Source: Bhargavaea ginsengi
GTDB lineage: Bacteria > Bacillota > Bacilli > Bacillales_A > Planococcaceae
DNA: 64,000 nucleotides
Reading direction: 5' to 3'
Assembly: GCF_900109165.1 (NCBI RefSeq)
Contig: NZ_FNZF01000002.1
Location: 186,001-250,000 of the forward strand
A program made the position numbers and the translations under genes. The notes under the pieces are model-generated. The model made no database searches and had not been told where the DNA came from. It was given only the letters and a program-made list of their open reading frames with translations. Position 1 is the stretch's first letter; every line of letters begins with the position of its first letter. Positions 24,072 to 32,855 of the stretch are shown piece after piece.

Positions 24072-24314
24072 GTGGATAATATGTTCAAGCTTTGTGGCTT
24101 CTGGACAGGCATTTTCGCGGTCATGTTCTATATCGGAGACATGATGACACCGTCATTGCTCATGTTGGCAAGCACCGGATTCTTCATTCTATTCGGATAT
24201 CTGAAGTTGACTGAACGCATGTACTTATATCTTTTCGGCGCTTACTTGATGGTCTTCATGGTCGGGTTCAGCTATTACACGAACTTCATTCATGTGCCGG
24301 GCGCAGGACATTAA
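24072..24314 (+). CDS. yqgY: Small membrane protein YqgY (DUF2626-type)
   Basis: 80 aa, conserved in Bacillales, function unknown. Three hydrophobic segments: LCGFWTGIFAVMFYIGDMM, LLMLASTGFFILFGYL and MYLYLFGAYLMVFMVGFSYY, ending in FIHVPGAGH. The GTG at 24072 has AAGGAGGG upstream and gives MDNMFKLCGFW, like the B. subtilis protein; an internal ATG at 24081 is the alternative. A strong sigma-A promoter precedes it and a bidirectional terminator follows. It faces the convergent yqgX. Confidence 0.88.
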   Translation: MDNMFKLCGFWTGIFAVMFYIGDMMTPSLLMLASTGFFILFGYLKLTERMYLYLFGAYLMVFMVGFSYYTNFIHVPGAGH

Positions 24315-24328
24315 TTAAAATGTGAAAC

Positions 24329-24357
24329 AAAAAAACAGCCGGATTGGCTGTTTTTTT
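24329..24357. terminator. Bidirectional terminator between yqgY and yqgX
   Basis: A7, stem CAGCC/GGCTG, T7. It serves the two convergent genes. Confidence 0.85.
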
Positions 24358-24366
24358 ATTGCTCAA

Positions 24367-25002
24367 TTATCCGCGAAAAAACGGATTCAACCTCTTTTCG
24401 TCACCGATTGACGTCGGGTCCATGTGGCCCGGAAGGACTTCGGTCCCTTCAGGCAACGCGAATAGTTTTTCCCGGATCGAGCTGAGCAGTGTTTCATGGT
24501 CGCCTCCCGGCAAGTCGGTCCGGCCGATGCTCATGCGGAAAAGTGCGTCGCCGCCGACGAGAACCCCTTCACGCTCAAAGTAAAATGCCACGCTGCCCGG
24601 AGAATGGCCCGGCACATGGAACGTACTGAATTCGAAATGGCCGTCCGTGCGTTGTCCGTCTTCGCCGATAAGCCGGTCCGGTGCGTCTGTGCGGATATCT
24701 GGAAGATCCGCATACCTGCCGGATCCGTTCAGCATCGGATCACCGAGCCATTCCTGTTCCGCTGAATGCAGATGGACCGGTATGCCGTAGCGTGTCCGGA
24801 GATCCTCCACCGCTCCGATATGGTCAAAGTGTGCATGGGTCAGGTAAATTGCTGTTGGACGAAGATTCAGCTTTTCAATTTCCCCCGCAACCTTTGCGGC
24901 TTCCTCTCCCGGATCGAAAATCAGGCACTCGCCGGTTTCCGCTTCGGCGATGTAGCAATTCGTCTGCAGCGGACCGAGCGGATATCGATGGAATTTGATC
25001 AT
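24367..25002 (-). CDS. yqgX: Metallo-beta-lactamase-fold hydrolase YqgX (glyoxalase II-like)
   Basis: Zinc hydrolase of the glyoxalase II-like MBL family. 212 aa. The metal motif THAHFDHIGA is near residue 55, followed by a later His in HVPGHSPGSVAFYF, GGDALFRMSIGRTDLPGGD with the bridging Asp, and LPGHMDPTSIGDEKRLNPF near the end. The substrate is not certain; hydroxyacylglutathione or a bacillithiol conjugate are possible by family. The ATG at 25002 has GGGG about 12 bases upstream. The protein starts MIKFHRYPLGPLQTNCYI, normal for the family. Confidence 0.9.
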   Translation of the reverse strand: MIKFHRYPLGPLQTNCYIAEAETGECLIFDPGEEAAKVAGEIEKLNLRPTAIYLTHAHFDHIGAVEDLRTRYGIPVHLHSAEQEWLGDPMLNGSGRYADLPDIRTDAPDRLIGEDGQRTDGHFEFSTFHVPGHSPGSVAFYFEREGVLVGGDALFRMSIGRTDLPGGDHETLLSSIREKLFALPEGTEVLPGHMDPTSIGDEKRLNPFFRG

Positions 25003-25073
25003 TTGTCTGTTCACCCCGAGCCCATTATAGCATGGCGGGTTGCCGGTGTTCATACATTCGACACGATTTGCGC

Positions 25074-25102
25074 TCGACAAATGAAGGTCCTTTCATTACA
25101 AT
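25074..25102 (+). promoter_or_regulatory. Sigma-A promoter before the DUF2759-type gene
   Basis: -35 TCGACA, a 17-base spacer, and -10 TACAAT, about 64 bases before the ATG. Confidence 0.7.
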
Positions 25103-25165
25103 AGAAGAGGAGTTTATACGTGATCTGAATCATTATCGGACTCATTGTCGGAAGGAGTGTCACCG

Positions 25166-25345
25166 ATGAACTTACTGATGGTTATTTTTGGACTTATTGC
25201 GATTTTCGCAGCAATCGGAACAGTCCAGGCTTTCAAGGAACGCAATATCCTGAGCATTCTTTTCAATTTGGCTGCATTCGTCGTCTTCGGGGCCTTTGTC
25301 GTTCTTACGATCGCTTTCCAGGGCTACCCGCCAACACTTCACTGA
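25166..25345 (+). CDS. Small two-helix membrane protein (DUF2759-type)
   Basis: 59 aa: MNLLMVIFGLIAIFAAIGTV, the loop QAFKERNIL, then a second helix LAAFVVFGAFVVLTIAF. It corresponds in size and position to a small protein near yqgX in B. subtilis. The ATG at 25166 has GGAG at the correct distance; the ATG at 25145 lacks one. Function is unknown. It has its own promoter and terminator, so it is a single-gene unit. Confidence 0.82.
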   Translation: MNLLMVIFGLIAIFAAIGTVQAFKERNILSILFNLAAFVVFGAFVVLTIAFQGYPPTLH

Positions 25346-25352
25346 TCCCAAC

Positions 25353-25384
25353 AAAGGACCGGCAAACATGCCGGTCCTTTTGCA
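25353..25384 (+). terminator. Terminator after the DUF2759-type gene
   Basis: Stem AAAGGACCGGC/GCCGGTCCTTT with a 6-base loop, ending in TTTTGC. Confidence 0.85.
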
Positions 25385-25394
25385 TTTTCGAGAA

Positions 25395-25436
25395 TAAAAA
25401 AGGCGATTCCGGTCATTTCCCGGAATCGCCTTTTAT
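25395..25436 (-). terminator. Terminator after yqgU
   Basis: Stem AGGCGATTCCGG/CCGGAATCGCCT overlapping the last codons of yqgU, with a T run on the minus strand. Confidence 0.82.
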
Positions 25437-26492
25437 TTGTTCCATCCAATTCACGACAGTCCCATCGTCCGCATTAAATAGCAGCTCGCTCATCGCACCG
25501 GTCAGGCAAAAAGAAGTCTCCGCGGAACAGGTCATAACCGGCGAATCGACCCTCGCCGCTGACTTCCGGATTCCGCGCGTGGAAATCACTGCCGGCTGCC
25601 ACTGAGCGACTTCTTCCACGGCCTCTGTCTCCGTCGGCAAGAGCGTTGCAAACCGTCCCGGACCTGCAGGTTCAATTTCCGCCGGAAGAAGCCCGAGCCA
25701 CCGGTCTCCCGAAGGAAGACTCATGACCGGAAGCCAATCCCCTTTTCCGCTGCCGATCAAATAGCCGATGCTGCCGTCAGCGGCGGCTTCGGCGATGGCG
25801 AATAATTTGCCGTCCGTTGAGAATTCCAGGACATTCTCCGCAATCACGGTTCCTTTGCCGTCTACGAGCGTTCCCCCGTCTTCCAGATTGCCATCATCCA
25901 GCACTTCAATCACTCCGCCAGCTCCTGCCCATACCGGAAAAGGCCCGGCATCTTCAACCGGTTCAAGGGATCCGGAAGATGCATCTGCCAGGAAGACTTC
26001 ATAGTCCCAATATTCATCAAAAGCTGTCACATAAAGCTTTGTCCAGTCATCAGGATTCCAGGACCATGCAATATCATGGGACTCCACGATAATGTCCTCT
26101 TCGGCAGTATCGTCACCGATCAGCCGAAGATGGGCCTCCCCCTCCCCTGCATCCAGCCTGAGCAAAAGTCTGCCGGACGGGTGGCTTTCCGCCTCAGTGA
26201 TCATGAGTTCCGTCCGGACGATCTCTTCGGCAGCCCCTTTTTCCGGTTCTACCGCGTACAGGACTGAACCCCCGGTTTCTTCGGAAGAGACGGCCAGAAT
26301 CCTGCCTCCCGCATCAAACCCCAGGACAAGCGGATCTTCTCCGATATCAGGAATGGCCCGGGTATTTTCTTCAGGTTCTTCGGCACCTTCAGCTGTTCCC
26401 CCCGCTTCTGGCGGCGTTTCTTCCTCAGGCGCACAACCGGCTGTCACCAAAATAATGGCGAGCAGTCCGGCAAGCATCCGTTTTTTAATCAC
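25413..26492 (-). CDS. yqgU: Lipoprotein YqgU
   Basis: 359 aa. A lipoprotein signal peptide (MIKKRMLAGLLAIILVTAGC) with lipobox VTAGC, so Cys20 should be lipidated and the protein held on the outer face of the membrane. An acidic, Glu/Pro-rich spacer follows to about residue 50. The rest has repeating motifs such as DPLVLGFDAGGRILAVSSEE and WSWNPDDWTKLYVTAFD, consistent with a beta-propeller-like fold. Position after ltaS and sequence layout match B. subtilis yqgU, unknown function. A terminator lies between it and ltaS, so it is probably transcribed alone; no clear promoter was found. Confidence 0.82.
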   Translation of the reverse strand: MIKKRMLAGLLAIILVTAGCAPEEETPPEAGGTAEGAEEPEENTRAIPDIGEDPLVLGFDAGGRILAVSSEETGGSVLYAVEPEKGAAEEIVRTELMITEAESHPSGRLLLRLDAGEGEAHLRLIGDDTAEEDIIVESHDIAWSWNPDDWTKLYVTAFDEYWDYEVFLADASSGSLEPVEDAGPFPVWAGAGGVIEVLDDGNLEDGGTLVDGKGTVIAENVLEFSTDGKLFAIAEAAADGSIGYLIGSGKGDWLPVMSLPSGDRWLGLLPAEIEPAGPGRFATLLPTETEAVEEVAQWQPAVISTRGIRKSAARVDSPVMTCSAETSFCLTGAMSELLFNADDGTVVNWMEQIKGDSGK

Positions 26493-26523
26493 CCATAGCC
26501 CCCCCGTTTCGTTATCGTTATGT

Positions 26524-26559
26524 AAAAAAGCCTGTGCGGCAATAGTTCCGCACAGGCTT
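26524..26559 (-). terminator. Terminator after ltaS
   Basis: Stem AGCCTGTGCGG/CCGCACAGGCTT with T run on the minus strand, 4 bases past the ltaS stop. Confidence 0.88.
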
Positions 26560-26562
26560 TAG

Positions 26563-28467
26563 TCAATCGGCTTCGCGCAGTTCAAACTCCTGCCCGGAAA
26601 CCGGCTGATTTCTATAAAATCTCAGCAAGTCGCCGTTGATGATCATATCCGAATACTTCAGTTCCTGCTGAACTTTCTGCAGACCTTCTTCACAGGCAGC
26701 CGGATCCCCTTCTTCCCTTGTGGAGAGGTCGTAGCATACTTCGCCGGCATAGATGTTCTCCGGTGTAATGAAGCGGCCGTCGCGGAAGGCAACGAACTCG
26801 TCGTGCTCAGGAGAGAATATGTCTGTGCCGAACTGGATGTCATCCTTCGTCTCAATGCCCATCAGGTGCAGAAGCGTCGGCCGGACGTCGATCTGGCCGG
26901 CGAGCTTCTCGACAGTTTCCCCTTCCCCGTAGCCAGGAATGTGGATGAACATTGGAACTTTCTGGAGTTCCGCAGAAACAAGCGGCGTAATCTCTTCACC
27001 AAGATACTTGCTCATCGCCTTGTTATGGTTTTCGGAGATGCCATAGTGGTCTCCGTACATGACAATGATTGAATTGTCATAGAGCCCTTTTTCCTTCAGA
27101 TCATCGAACAGGCTCTTTAAAGCTTCATCCATATAGCGGACCGCCTGGAAATAGCGGTTCAGTGTTCTCGAATTTGAATCATATTCCGGAATCAACTTGT
27201 CCTCTTCATCGAGCGTGAACGGATAGTGGTTTGTGAGGGTGATCATCCTGGAATAAAACGGCTGCGGCATTTCCGACATGATGTCCGCAGACTGTTCAAA
27301 GAACGGAATGTCTTTCATTCCCCAGTTTACTTCCTCTCCTTCACCGACCGTGTAGCTCTCAATGTCGTAGAAGTGATCAATATCAAGTGCCTGATACATC
27401 ATGTCCCGGTTCCAGAAGCTTTTTCCGTTCGGGTGCATGACGTTTGTGTAATAACCGTTATCCCCGAGTTTCTCAGCCATCGAGTTATAAGTGTTCCCGC
27501 CGTGGGTGAAGAACACCGCACCTCCGCTCAACGGATAAAGGGAGTTCTCCACGATAAACTCGGAGTCGGATGTCTTCCCGAGACCGGTCTGATGGTAGAA
27601 GTTCGGGAAATAGAAAGTATCCTTGTCTTGGGTCAGGCTGTTCAGGAACGGTGTGACCTCATGGCCGTTCATATCGTTATTGATCACAAAGGACTGGAGA
27701 GACTCCATCGAGATCGCAATGATATTGCGCCCTTCGGCAACTCCGAACATTTCAGGATCAGGTTCTGCATGGTTGGCCGAAGTGTAGTTCTCAATTTCGG
27801 TCAGCTCGGTGCCATCGGCAAGTGCGCGCTGGGCATGGGACTTTGTCTGAATATAGATATCGTAGAGATGGTAGTTGTACATTCCCAGGTTCTTCACGAG
27901 CAGTTCACGGTCGAAACTCCGCGTAAGGAGCTGCGGGCGTTCCGTTTCGGCAAGGCCGAGGTTCAGGACAAGCAATGCAGCGGTCCCGACAAAATAAAGC
28001 CTGCGGAACATTGGACGCACCGCCGCCTTCACTGCGGGCTCTCCCATTTTTTTCGCTGCAAACCAGATGATCAGGATATCCGCGAAGTAAAGTGGGTCAT
28101 GGATTCTCAGGCTCGACAGCACGGAAGATCCAAGGTCTCCAAAGTTATTCGTCTGGAAGAGCACAGGAAGCGTGATGAAATCACTGTAGAATCTGTAGAA
28201 AACCACATTCGCATATAAGATGATCGTCATGATCCCGCTCGTGATGAGAAGATATCTGACGGTCCCTTTCCATGTTTTCATGTACATGGAGAAGCCGTAG
28301 ATGAACAGCAGGAAAAATAACGGATTGAGGAACAAAATGAATTCCTGCATCATATTATCGATTGCCATGTTAAAGCTTGTTTTATAGGTGATATAAGTTT
28401 TGAGCCACGATGCTACTACTGCAATCGTGAGCAGCAGCAGGAGTTTTGGCCTTTTCGTAATTGCCAC
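26563..28467 (-). CDS. ltaS: Lipoteichoic acid synthase (LtaS family)
   Basis: Polymerises glycerol phosphate from phosphatidylglycerol onto the glycolipid anchor at the cell surface. 634 aa. Five membrane helices within the first 180 residues and then an extracellular sulfatase-like domain with AISMESLQSF (Glu255 binds Mn) and HQTGLGKTSDSEF (Thr299 catalytic), plus VMYGDHYGISENH and the later DVRPTLLHLMGI. The GTG at 28467 has AAAGGGG 10 bases upstream. B. subtilis has several paralogues, and this one corresponds in place to YqgS. The upstream gap of about 190 bases holds the yqgQ hairpin and no gene; rhomboid and glcK genes found here in B. subtilis are missing. Confidence 0.95.
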   Translation of the reverse strand: MAITKRPKLLLLLTIAVVASWLKTYITYKTSFNMAIDNMMQEFILFLNPLFFLLFIYGFSMYMKTWKGTVRYLLITSGIMTIILYANVVFYRFYSDFITLPVLFQTNNFGDLGSSVLSSLRIHDPLYFADILIIWFAAKKMGEPAVKAAVRPMFRRLYFVGTAALLVLNLGLAETERPQLLTRSFDRELLVKNLGMYNYHLYDIYIQTKSHAQRALADGTELTEIENYTSANHAEPDPEMFGVAEGRNIIAISMESLQSFVINNDMNGHEVTPFLNSLTQDKDTFYFPNFYHQTGLGKTSDSEFIVENSLYPLSGGAVFFTHGGNTYNSMAEKLGDNGYYTNVMHPNGKSFWNRDMMYQALDIDHFYDIESYTVGEGEEVNWGMKDIPFFEQSADIMSEMPQPFYSRMITLTNHYPFTLDEEDKLIPEYDSNSRTLNRYFQAVRYMDEALKSLFDDLKEKGLYDNSIIVMYGDHYGISENHNKAMSKYLGEEITPLVSAELQKVPMFIHIPGYGEGETVEKLAGQIDVRPTLLHLMGIETKDDIQFGTDIFSPEHDEFVAFRDGRFITPENIYAGEVCYDLSTREEGDPAACEEGLQKVQQELKYSDMIINGDLLRFYRNQPVSGQEFELREAD

Positions 28468-28629
28468 GTCTGGCTAACCCCTTTCTGGTAGGTTTCTCGG
28501 TCTGGCGGAATGAGATTGAGGGAATGAAGACAAACACATGGTTGCTCAAATCCGAGTACCCTATATATGACGGATGTAAACGGCATATGGTTTCATTGTA
28601 AACCGAAGTTCATATTTTCTTAATACTTC

Positions 28630-28658
28630 ATAAGGCCCGATTATCGTTCCGGCCTTAT
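28630..28658 (-). terminator. Hairpin at the yqgQ stop
   Basis: Stem ATAAGGCC/GGCCTTAT overlapping the yqgQ stop codon. Only a weak T run follows on the minus strand, so efficiency is uncertain. Confidence 0.5.
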
Positions 28659-28837
28659 TTCCCCCTCCTGAGGATCAGCAGGGATTTTGTGAATTCACCG
28701 TTGGAGATCATTCCATTTTCATGCAGGTGGCGGACTTCCATCTCCATCAGGATCAGATCTGCATTCCGGTCTCCGGTATAGACAAACGTGCCGAACCTCT
28801 TGAGCAGCTGCATGACATCATACACGGTCTCCAACAT
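28655..28837 (-). CDS. yqgQ: Small conserved protein YqgQ (DUF910)
   Basis: 60 aa, three-helix cytosolic protein of unknown function, conserved in Bacillales. LETVYDVMQLLKRFGTFVYTGDR, then ADLILMEMEVRHLHENGMIS and EFTKSLLILRR, matches the family layout. It overlaps the 3' end of the folate cyclo-ligase gene by 20 bases, so it is translated with it. The end carries a hairpin. Confidence 0.88.
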   Translation of the reverse strand: MLETVYDVMQLLKRFGTFVYTGDRNADLILMEMEVRHLHENGMISNGEFTKSLLILRRGK

Positions 28838-29408
28838 CCGCCCCTCCCCTGCAGTCGATCACACGGCGTTCAGTGAAAATCATGTCAACAGGGATATCAT
28901 GGGACTCAGCCGGCACTTCACCGGCCAGTTGCTTTTCAAACGCAAGCGAGACCGTATCTCCCCCGAAGTCCGTAAGATAACGATCATAATAACCGCCTCC
29001 GAAACCGATGCGGTACCCTGATTGCGAATAGGCAACGCCCGGGACGACCAAAAGATCGATATCCTCTTTTCCGGCGGGCTCGGTTTTATCCTCTGCAGGT
29101 TCCAGCAGGTCCATATAGACGGTCTCCAGCTGTTCATAAGAATCGATGTAGCGGAATTGCATGCCACGGTCTGACGGCGAGCATCTGGGTGCGGCTACCC
29201 GCTTGCCGTCTTTCCATGCAGCTTCGACCAGCGGCCTTGTGTCAAGCTCGGGAAACCTGGAGATGGTGACACCTATAGTGCCGGCATTTCTGTACGCCGG
29301 ATCTTCCATGAGATATCGGATGGCGTCACGGCTGCGGCCGGAATAGTCCTCCGGCTGCATATTCCTCAATGAACCGAGTATGTTCTTACGGATCGTCTTT
29401 TTATCCAT
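28818..29408 (-). CDS. yqgN: 5-formyltetrahydrofolate cyclo-ligase
   Basis: ATP-dependent conversion of 5-formyl-THF to methenyl-THF, returning an inactive folate to the pool used by FolD and GcvT. 196 aa. N-terminal DKKTIRKNILGSLRNM, the middle DLLVVPGVAYSQSGYRIGFGGGYYDRYL near residues 130-160 with the GFGGGYYDR signature, and the end MIFTERRVIDC. The ATG at 29408 has GGAGGAGG upstream; the in-frame ATG at 29504 is inside the rpmG region and unsupported. It starts 58 bases after rpmG, with a terminator between. It overlaps yqgQ. Confidence 0.94.
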   Translation of the reverse strand: MDKKTIRKNILGSLRNMQPEDYSGRSRDAIRYLMEDPAYRNAGTIGVTISRFPELDTRPLVEAAWKDGKRVAAPRCSPSDRGMQFRYIDSYEQLETVYMDLLEPAEDKTEPAGKEDIDLLVVPGVAYSQSGYRIGFGGGYYDRYLTDFGGDTVSLAFEKQLAGEVPAESHDIPVDMIFTERRVIDCRGGADVGDRV

Positions 29409-29428
29409 TACAGAAACCTCCTCCAATG

Positions 29429-29456
29429 AAAAAACCAAAACCGGTACCGGTTTTGG
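29429..29456 (-). terminator. Terminator after rpmG
   Basis: Perfect palindrome CCAAAACCGG-TA-CCGGTTTTGG with TTTTTT on the minus strand. It separates rpmG from the folate gene. Confidence 0.88.
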
Positions 29457-29466
29457 CAGGATCCGC

Positions 29467-29616
29467 TTACTTCGTTTCGCGGTGCAGAGTCTGTTTGTTA
29501 TCACGTGAGCAGTACTTTTTCATTTCAATGCGTTCCGGATTGGTACGCTTGTTTTTGGTCGTGATATAGTTGCGCTCGCCGCATTCAGTGCAAGCAAGAG
29601 TTACATTAACGCGCAT
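29467..29616 (-). CDS. rpmG: 50S ribosomal protein L33
   Basis: 49 aa: [20 protein letters not shown], then a basic middle with [19 protein letters not shown] and the end [10 protein letters not shown]. It has CxxC near residue 9-12 and a single later Cys (KKYCSRD), so the second CxxC of the zinc-binding form is not complete; B. subtilis has a similar copy at this position. Its own sigma-A promoter lies about 76 bases upstream and a strong GGGAGGGG ribosome binding site precedes the ATG. Confidence 0.95.
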   Translation of the reverse strand: MRVNVTLACTECGERNYITTKNKRTNPERIEMKKYCSRDNKQTLHRETK

Positions 29617-29691
29617 TCGGTTCCCCTCCCACTCATACAGGATAGAAATGTTTGAGCATGGTTAAGTGAGCATGATTTATACGACTGTTCC

Positions 29692-29719
29692 ATTATAGCA
29701 CAAGGCACGCCGATGTCCA
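29692..29719 (-). promoter_or_regulatory. Sigma-A promoter of rpmG
   Basis: -35 TGGACA (29714-29719), a 16-base spacer, and -10 TATAAT (29692-29697) on the minus strand. Confidence 0.75.
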
Positions 29720-29801
29720 CTAAAGAATCTGCGTCCAAAGCACTTTTTTTCATGGGACAAACACTCTGGCCGGGCGCTTTCACGGCAACCGAAGCCAAGT
29801 G

Positions 29802-32009
29802 TTATTCCCCTTCCCCTTCACGGATAACCGTGCCGTCTTCCGACTCTTTCAGCGCTCCTTCGATATTGGCGCCGGCCTCTCCGCTTTTAATCCGCTGTTC
29901 CTTGAGTTCGAAGTAGAAATCAGTCATTTCCCTGGCGATTTCATTGTTCGGATGCGGAATGGAATTTGTGTTTGACGAAACGTTCGGCGCGAGAACGGCA
30001 TAGGCGATCTCGGGATCCTCATATGGCGCGAACCCGACATGGGAAACATTGACGGTCGGCTTCCCGAACCATGGGTCCTTCCTGTCAGCCTCGTAATATC
30101 TGCGCTCAGCTGTCCCGGTCTTGCCGGCCGCTTTATAGCCTTCTGTGTCGCTGAATGTCGAATAAGCGGTTCCACGCCGGTCGTAGTAGACGGTGTACAT
30201 GCCCTGCTTCATCCGTTCAATCTGATTGTCGCTATTGCTGACCCGGTTCAGATATTTGGCGGGAAGCTCGGTGGCAATCGGTCCAAGTTTCTTGCCGTCC
30301 GGAGAAGGTTCTCGTATTTCTTTGACGACTCGTGGTGCGACCCGGTATCCGCCATTGGCGATCGTTGAAACATATTGGGCAAGCTGCATGGTCGTGTACG
30401 TATCGTACTGTCCGATGGCAAAGTCGAGAACATTGCTTGAAGAAGGATTGGACGGGTGCTGCCCGGCCGCTTCGTCCGGCAGGTCGATGCCGGTTTCAAC
30501 ACCGAGTCCGAACGAGGCGAACGAATGACGGAAACGATCAATCGCCTGTGAATCGATTGAGAGCGGGCCATTCGGAACATAGGAGCCACCGCCGATGCCG
30601 ATGGCGATCTTCCACATATAAACGTTGGAAGACCGTGTGATGGCCGTGATGTCATTGACCGGAATGCTATTGTACCAGTTGAACAGTGAGCGTTTTGGTG
30701 GTGTGCCCCTAAAATGCATCGGAGCATCGATCATCGTCTGGCCGACCGTTGCCCCTCCGTGTTGATAACCCGCGAGGATAGTCGCCATCTTTATGGTAGA
30801 ACCGGCCTCGTAGGCATCCTGATAAGTGCCGAATGTGCGGTCATACACTTCGTACTTTCCTGTTTCCTTGTTCCGTATTGCCTGCTTGCCGACCATAGAA
30901 AGGATCTCCCCGTTATTCGGATCCATCATGACGAAGAAAATCCGGTCGAACATTTGCGAATTCCGTCCGTTTTTGATGGAAAGGACATGCCGGCTGACGA
31001 CTTCTTCCGCTTTTTTCTGCAGTTCGCTGTCAATGCTCAGGACCAGGTCCTTGCCAGGCTGCCCTTCCTGTACCGGAACTGTTTCAAGGACGTTACCGGC
31101 CTTGTCGGTGATGTTTTTCGCAATGGTCTTCTGCCCCTGGAGGACTGATTCATACTGCTTCTCTATAAAGCTTTTGCCCACCCGGTCGTTCCTTGAATAA
31201 CCGCGTGCCAAATAGTACTGCAAGTCATCTCCGGGAAGTCCTTCTTTAGGAGTGGTCGTCTGGCCAAGGATCGCCAATTCTGAATTCCTTACACGCTCCC
31301 AGTCAGTTGTCGTATTGACGCCGGGCAGTTCGTGGAGGCGTTCTGAAACCCTCGCATACTCCTCCGGTGTCACGTCACCGCTCTTGATGATCTGTGGCGA
31401 GTAGTTGTACCCGGAGGTCATTTCCCTATAGATGGCGAGCACTTCAACTTCTTCGGGACTCATTGCCTCCAGGTCGGCTTCAGTGATTTTATCCCGGACG
31501 AGACTGTCCAGCTCCCGTTGCCGTTCGGTTTTCGACTTAGTTTCATCCGAGTTGATGGCCTTCTTTTCCTTGTCCGATACACGATCGTAAGCCTCGTCCT
31601 TATTGAGAAGAATCCAGAAGTCTTTTTTGTCTCGTTGTGTGACATCTTCCGGATCCTTTTCAATCAGCGCGGAAAGCCCACGGGCCACTTCCAGCATTTC
31701 GTCCGTTTTTGTGGACTGCTTTTTCGTGTAGGTGATCGCCCGTTTCGGCTCGTTACCGACAAGGATCTGGCCTGTCCGGTCGTAAATTCTGCCCCGAGGG
31801 ACGCTGGTATTGACCGAAATCTCCTCGGTACGCTCAATGACCCTCTTGTAATCTTCTCCTTTGACAATCTGAAGATAGCCCAGCCGGAGAACAAGCGACG
31901 AAAACAGGAGAAAAATGGTGAAGAACAGGACATTCATCCTAAAGGTGGTGTTTTTGCGAAGTTTCTGTTTTGGTGTCTCCTGCTTAGAGGATCGCCTGCG
32001 GCGGTTCAC
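29802..32009 (-). CDS. pbpA: Class B penicillin-binding protein (transpeptidase), PbpA type
   Basis: Cell wall peptidoglycan transpeptidase involved in elongation. 735 aa. A short basic N-terminus, one membrane helix near residues 25-45 (VLFFTIFLLFSSLVLRLGYLQ), a dimerisation domain from NTSVPRGRIYDRTGQIL, and a transpeptidase domain with SxxK in EAGSTIKMATI, SxN in TRSSNVYMWK and KTG in AAGKTGTAERRYY. The ATG is supported by conserved order, but the ribosome binding site is only moderate. It shares place and architecture with B. subtilis pbpA. The pst phosphate operon that follows it in B. subtilis is absent here. Confidence 0.94.
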   Translation of the reverse strand: MNRRRRSSKQETPKQKLRKNTTFRMNVLFFTIFLLFSSLVLRLGYLQIVKGEDYKRVIERTEEISVNTSVPRGRIYDRTGQILVGNEPKRAITYTKKQSTKTDEMLEVARGLSALIEKDPEDVTQRDKKDFWILLNKDEAYDRVSDKEKKAINSDETKSKTERQRELDSLVRDKITEADLEAMSPEEVEVLAIYREMTSGYNYSPQIIKSGDVTPEEYARVSERLHELPGVNTTTDWERVRNSELAILGQTTTPKEGLPGDDLQYYLARGYSRNDRVGKSFIEKQYESVLQGQKTIAKNITDKAGNVLETVPVQEGQPGKDLVLSIDSELQKKAEEVVSRHVLSIKNGRNSQMFDRIFFVMMDPNNGEILSMVGKQAIRNKETGKYEVYDRTFGTYQDAYEAGSTIKMATILAGYQHGGATVGQTMIDAPMHFRGTPPKRSLFNWYNSIPVNDITAITRSSNVYMWKIAIGIGGGSYVPNGPLSIDSQAIDRFRHSFASFGLGVETGIDLPDEAAGQHPSNPSSSNVLDFAIGQYDTYTTMQLAQYVSTIANGGYRVAPRVVKEIREPSPDGKKLGPIATELPAKYLNRVSNSDNQIERMKQGMYTVYYDRRGTAYSTFSDTEGYKAAGKTGTAERRYYEADRKDPWFGKPTVNVSHVGFAPYEDPEIAYAVLAPNVSSNTNSIPHPNNEIAREMTDFYFELKEQRIKSGEAGANIEGALKESEDGTVIREGEGE

Positions 32010-32062
32010 GCGGCTTCCCCCTTTCCTTGCGAATTTCTACGAGAATTGTACCTCAAACCAAC

Positions 32063-32101
32063 AAAAAAAGCACACACCAACGGGACGCCCGTGGTGTGTG
32101 C
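32063..32101 (-). terminator. Terminator after sodA
   Basis: Stem GCACACACCA/TGGTGTGTGC with a 12-base loop, then T7 on the minus strand. It lies 40 bases past the sodA stop and before pbpA. Confidence 0.88.
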
Positions 32102-32140
32102 GGGGTTTCCGGCATCGCCGGAATTAGGCTGAGAAAACGA

Positions 32141-32746
32141 TTATTTTGCTTCTTCGTAGCGCTTGGAAACTTCTTCCCAGTTTACAACATTCCAGAATGC
32201 CGATGCATATTCAGGACGGCGGTTCTGATACTTCAGGTAGTACGCGTGCTCCCAGACGTCAAGTCCGAGTACTGGCGTCTTTCCTTCCATAAGTGGAGAG
32301 TCCTGGTTCGGAGTCGAAGTGACTTCGACTTCGCCGTTGTTTACGACGAGCCAAGCCCAGCCGGAACCGAAGCGGCCCTTCGCTGCTGTTTCGAACTCTT
32401 CCTTGAATTTGTCGAAGCTGCCGAATTTCTTGTCGATCGCTTCAGCAAGAGCTCCGGATGGCTGTCCGCCGCCGTTCGGCGAAAGGATCTGCCAGAAAAG
32501 CGAGTGGTTGGCATGGCCGCCGCCGTTGTTGCGGACTGCGGTTTTCTTTTCTTCCGGTACGGAATCGAAGTTACGGAGAACGTCTTCGATCGATTTTTCA
32601 GCAAGATCCGTTCCTTCAACTGCAGCGTTGAGGTTTGTCACATACGTGTTGTGGTGCTTCGTATGGTGGATCTCCATCGTTTCTTTGTCGATGCTTGGCT
32701 CCAACGCGTCGTACGCGTATGGAAGTTCTGGCAATTTAAAAGCCAT
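32141..32746 (-). CDS. sodA: Manganese/iron superoxide dismutase
   Basis: Removes superoxide in the cytoplasm. 201 aa. Metal ligands His27 (MEIHHTKHH), His81 ([11 protein letters not shown]), then Asp and His in [12 protein letters not shown] near the C-terminus. GGGHANH and the Gly-Gly-Gln of [10 protein letters not shown] resemble the manganese-type enzyme of Bacillus. The ATG has GGGAGG upstream. A sigma-A promoter lies about 45 bases upstream and a terminator follows, so it is a single-gene unit. Confidence 0.97.
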   Translation of the reverse strand: MAFKLPELPYAYDALEPSIDKETMEIHHTKHHNTYVTNLNAAVEGTDLAEKSIEDVLRNFDSVPEEKKTAVRNNGGGHANHSLFWQILSPNGGGQPSGALAEAIDKKFGSFDKFKEEFETAAKGRFGSGWAWLVVNNGEVEVTSTPNQDSPLMEGKTPVLGLDVWEHAYYLKYQNRRPEYASAFWNVVNWEEVSKRYEEAK

Positions 32747-32787
32747 TTCACATTCCTCCCGGGTTCAATTGATTGACTACAACCTTC

Positions 32788-32816
32788 ACATTATCAAACT
32801 TGTTGCACAGCTTCAA
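32788..32816 (-). promoter_or_regulatory. Sigma-A promoter of sodA
   Basis: -35 TTGAAG (32811-32816), a 17-base spacer, and -10 TAATGT (32788-32793), with GATAAT one base off as an alternative -10. Confidence 0.55.
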
Positions 32817-32844
32817 ATAAAAAGCACCGCCGAAATGGCGGTGC
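32817..32844 (-). terminator. Terminator after yqgC
   Basis: Stem GCACCGCC/GGCGGTGC with loop, then TTTTTATTT on the minus strand. It lies just upstream of the sodA promoter. Confidence 0.85.
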
Positions 32845-32855
32845 AATAAAGTATC

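Noticed and set aside
28468-28629. Possible small gene between ltaS and yqgQ
   Set aside because: No open frame with a ribosome binding site was found on either strand; it is probably the ltaS promoter region.
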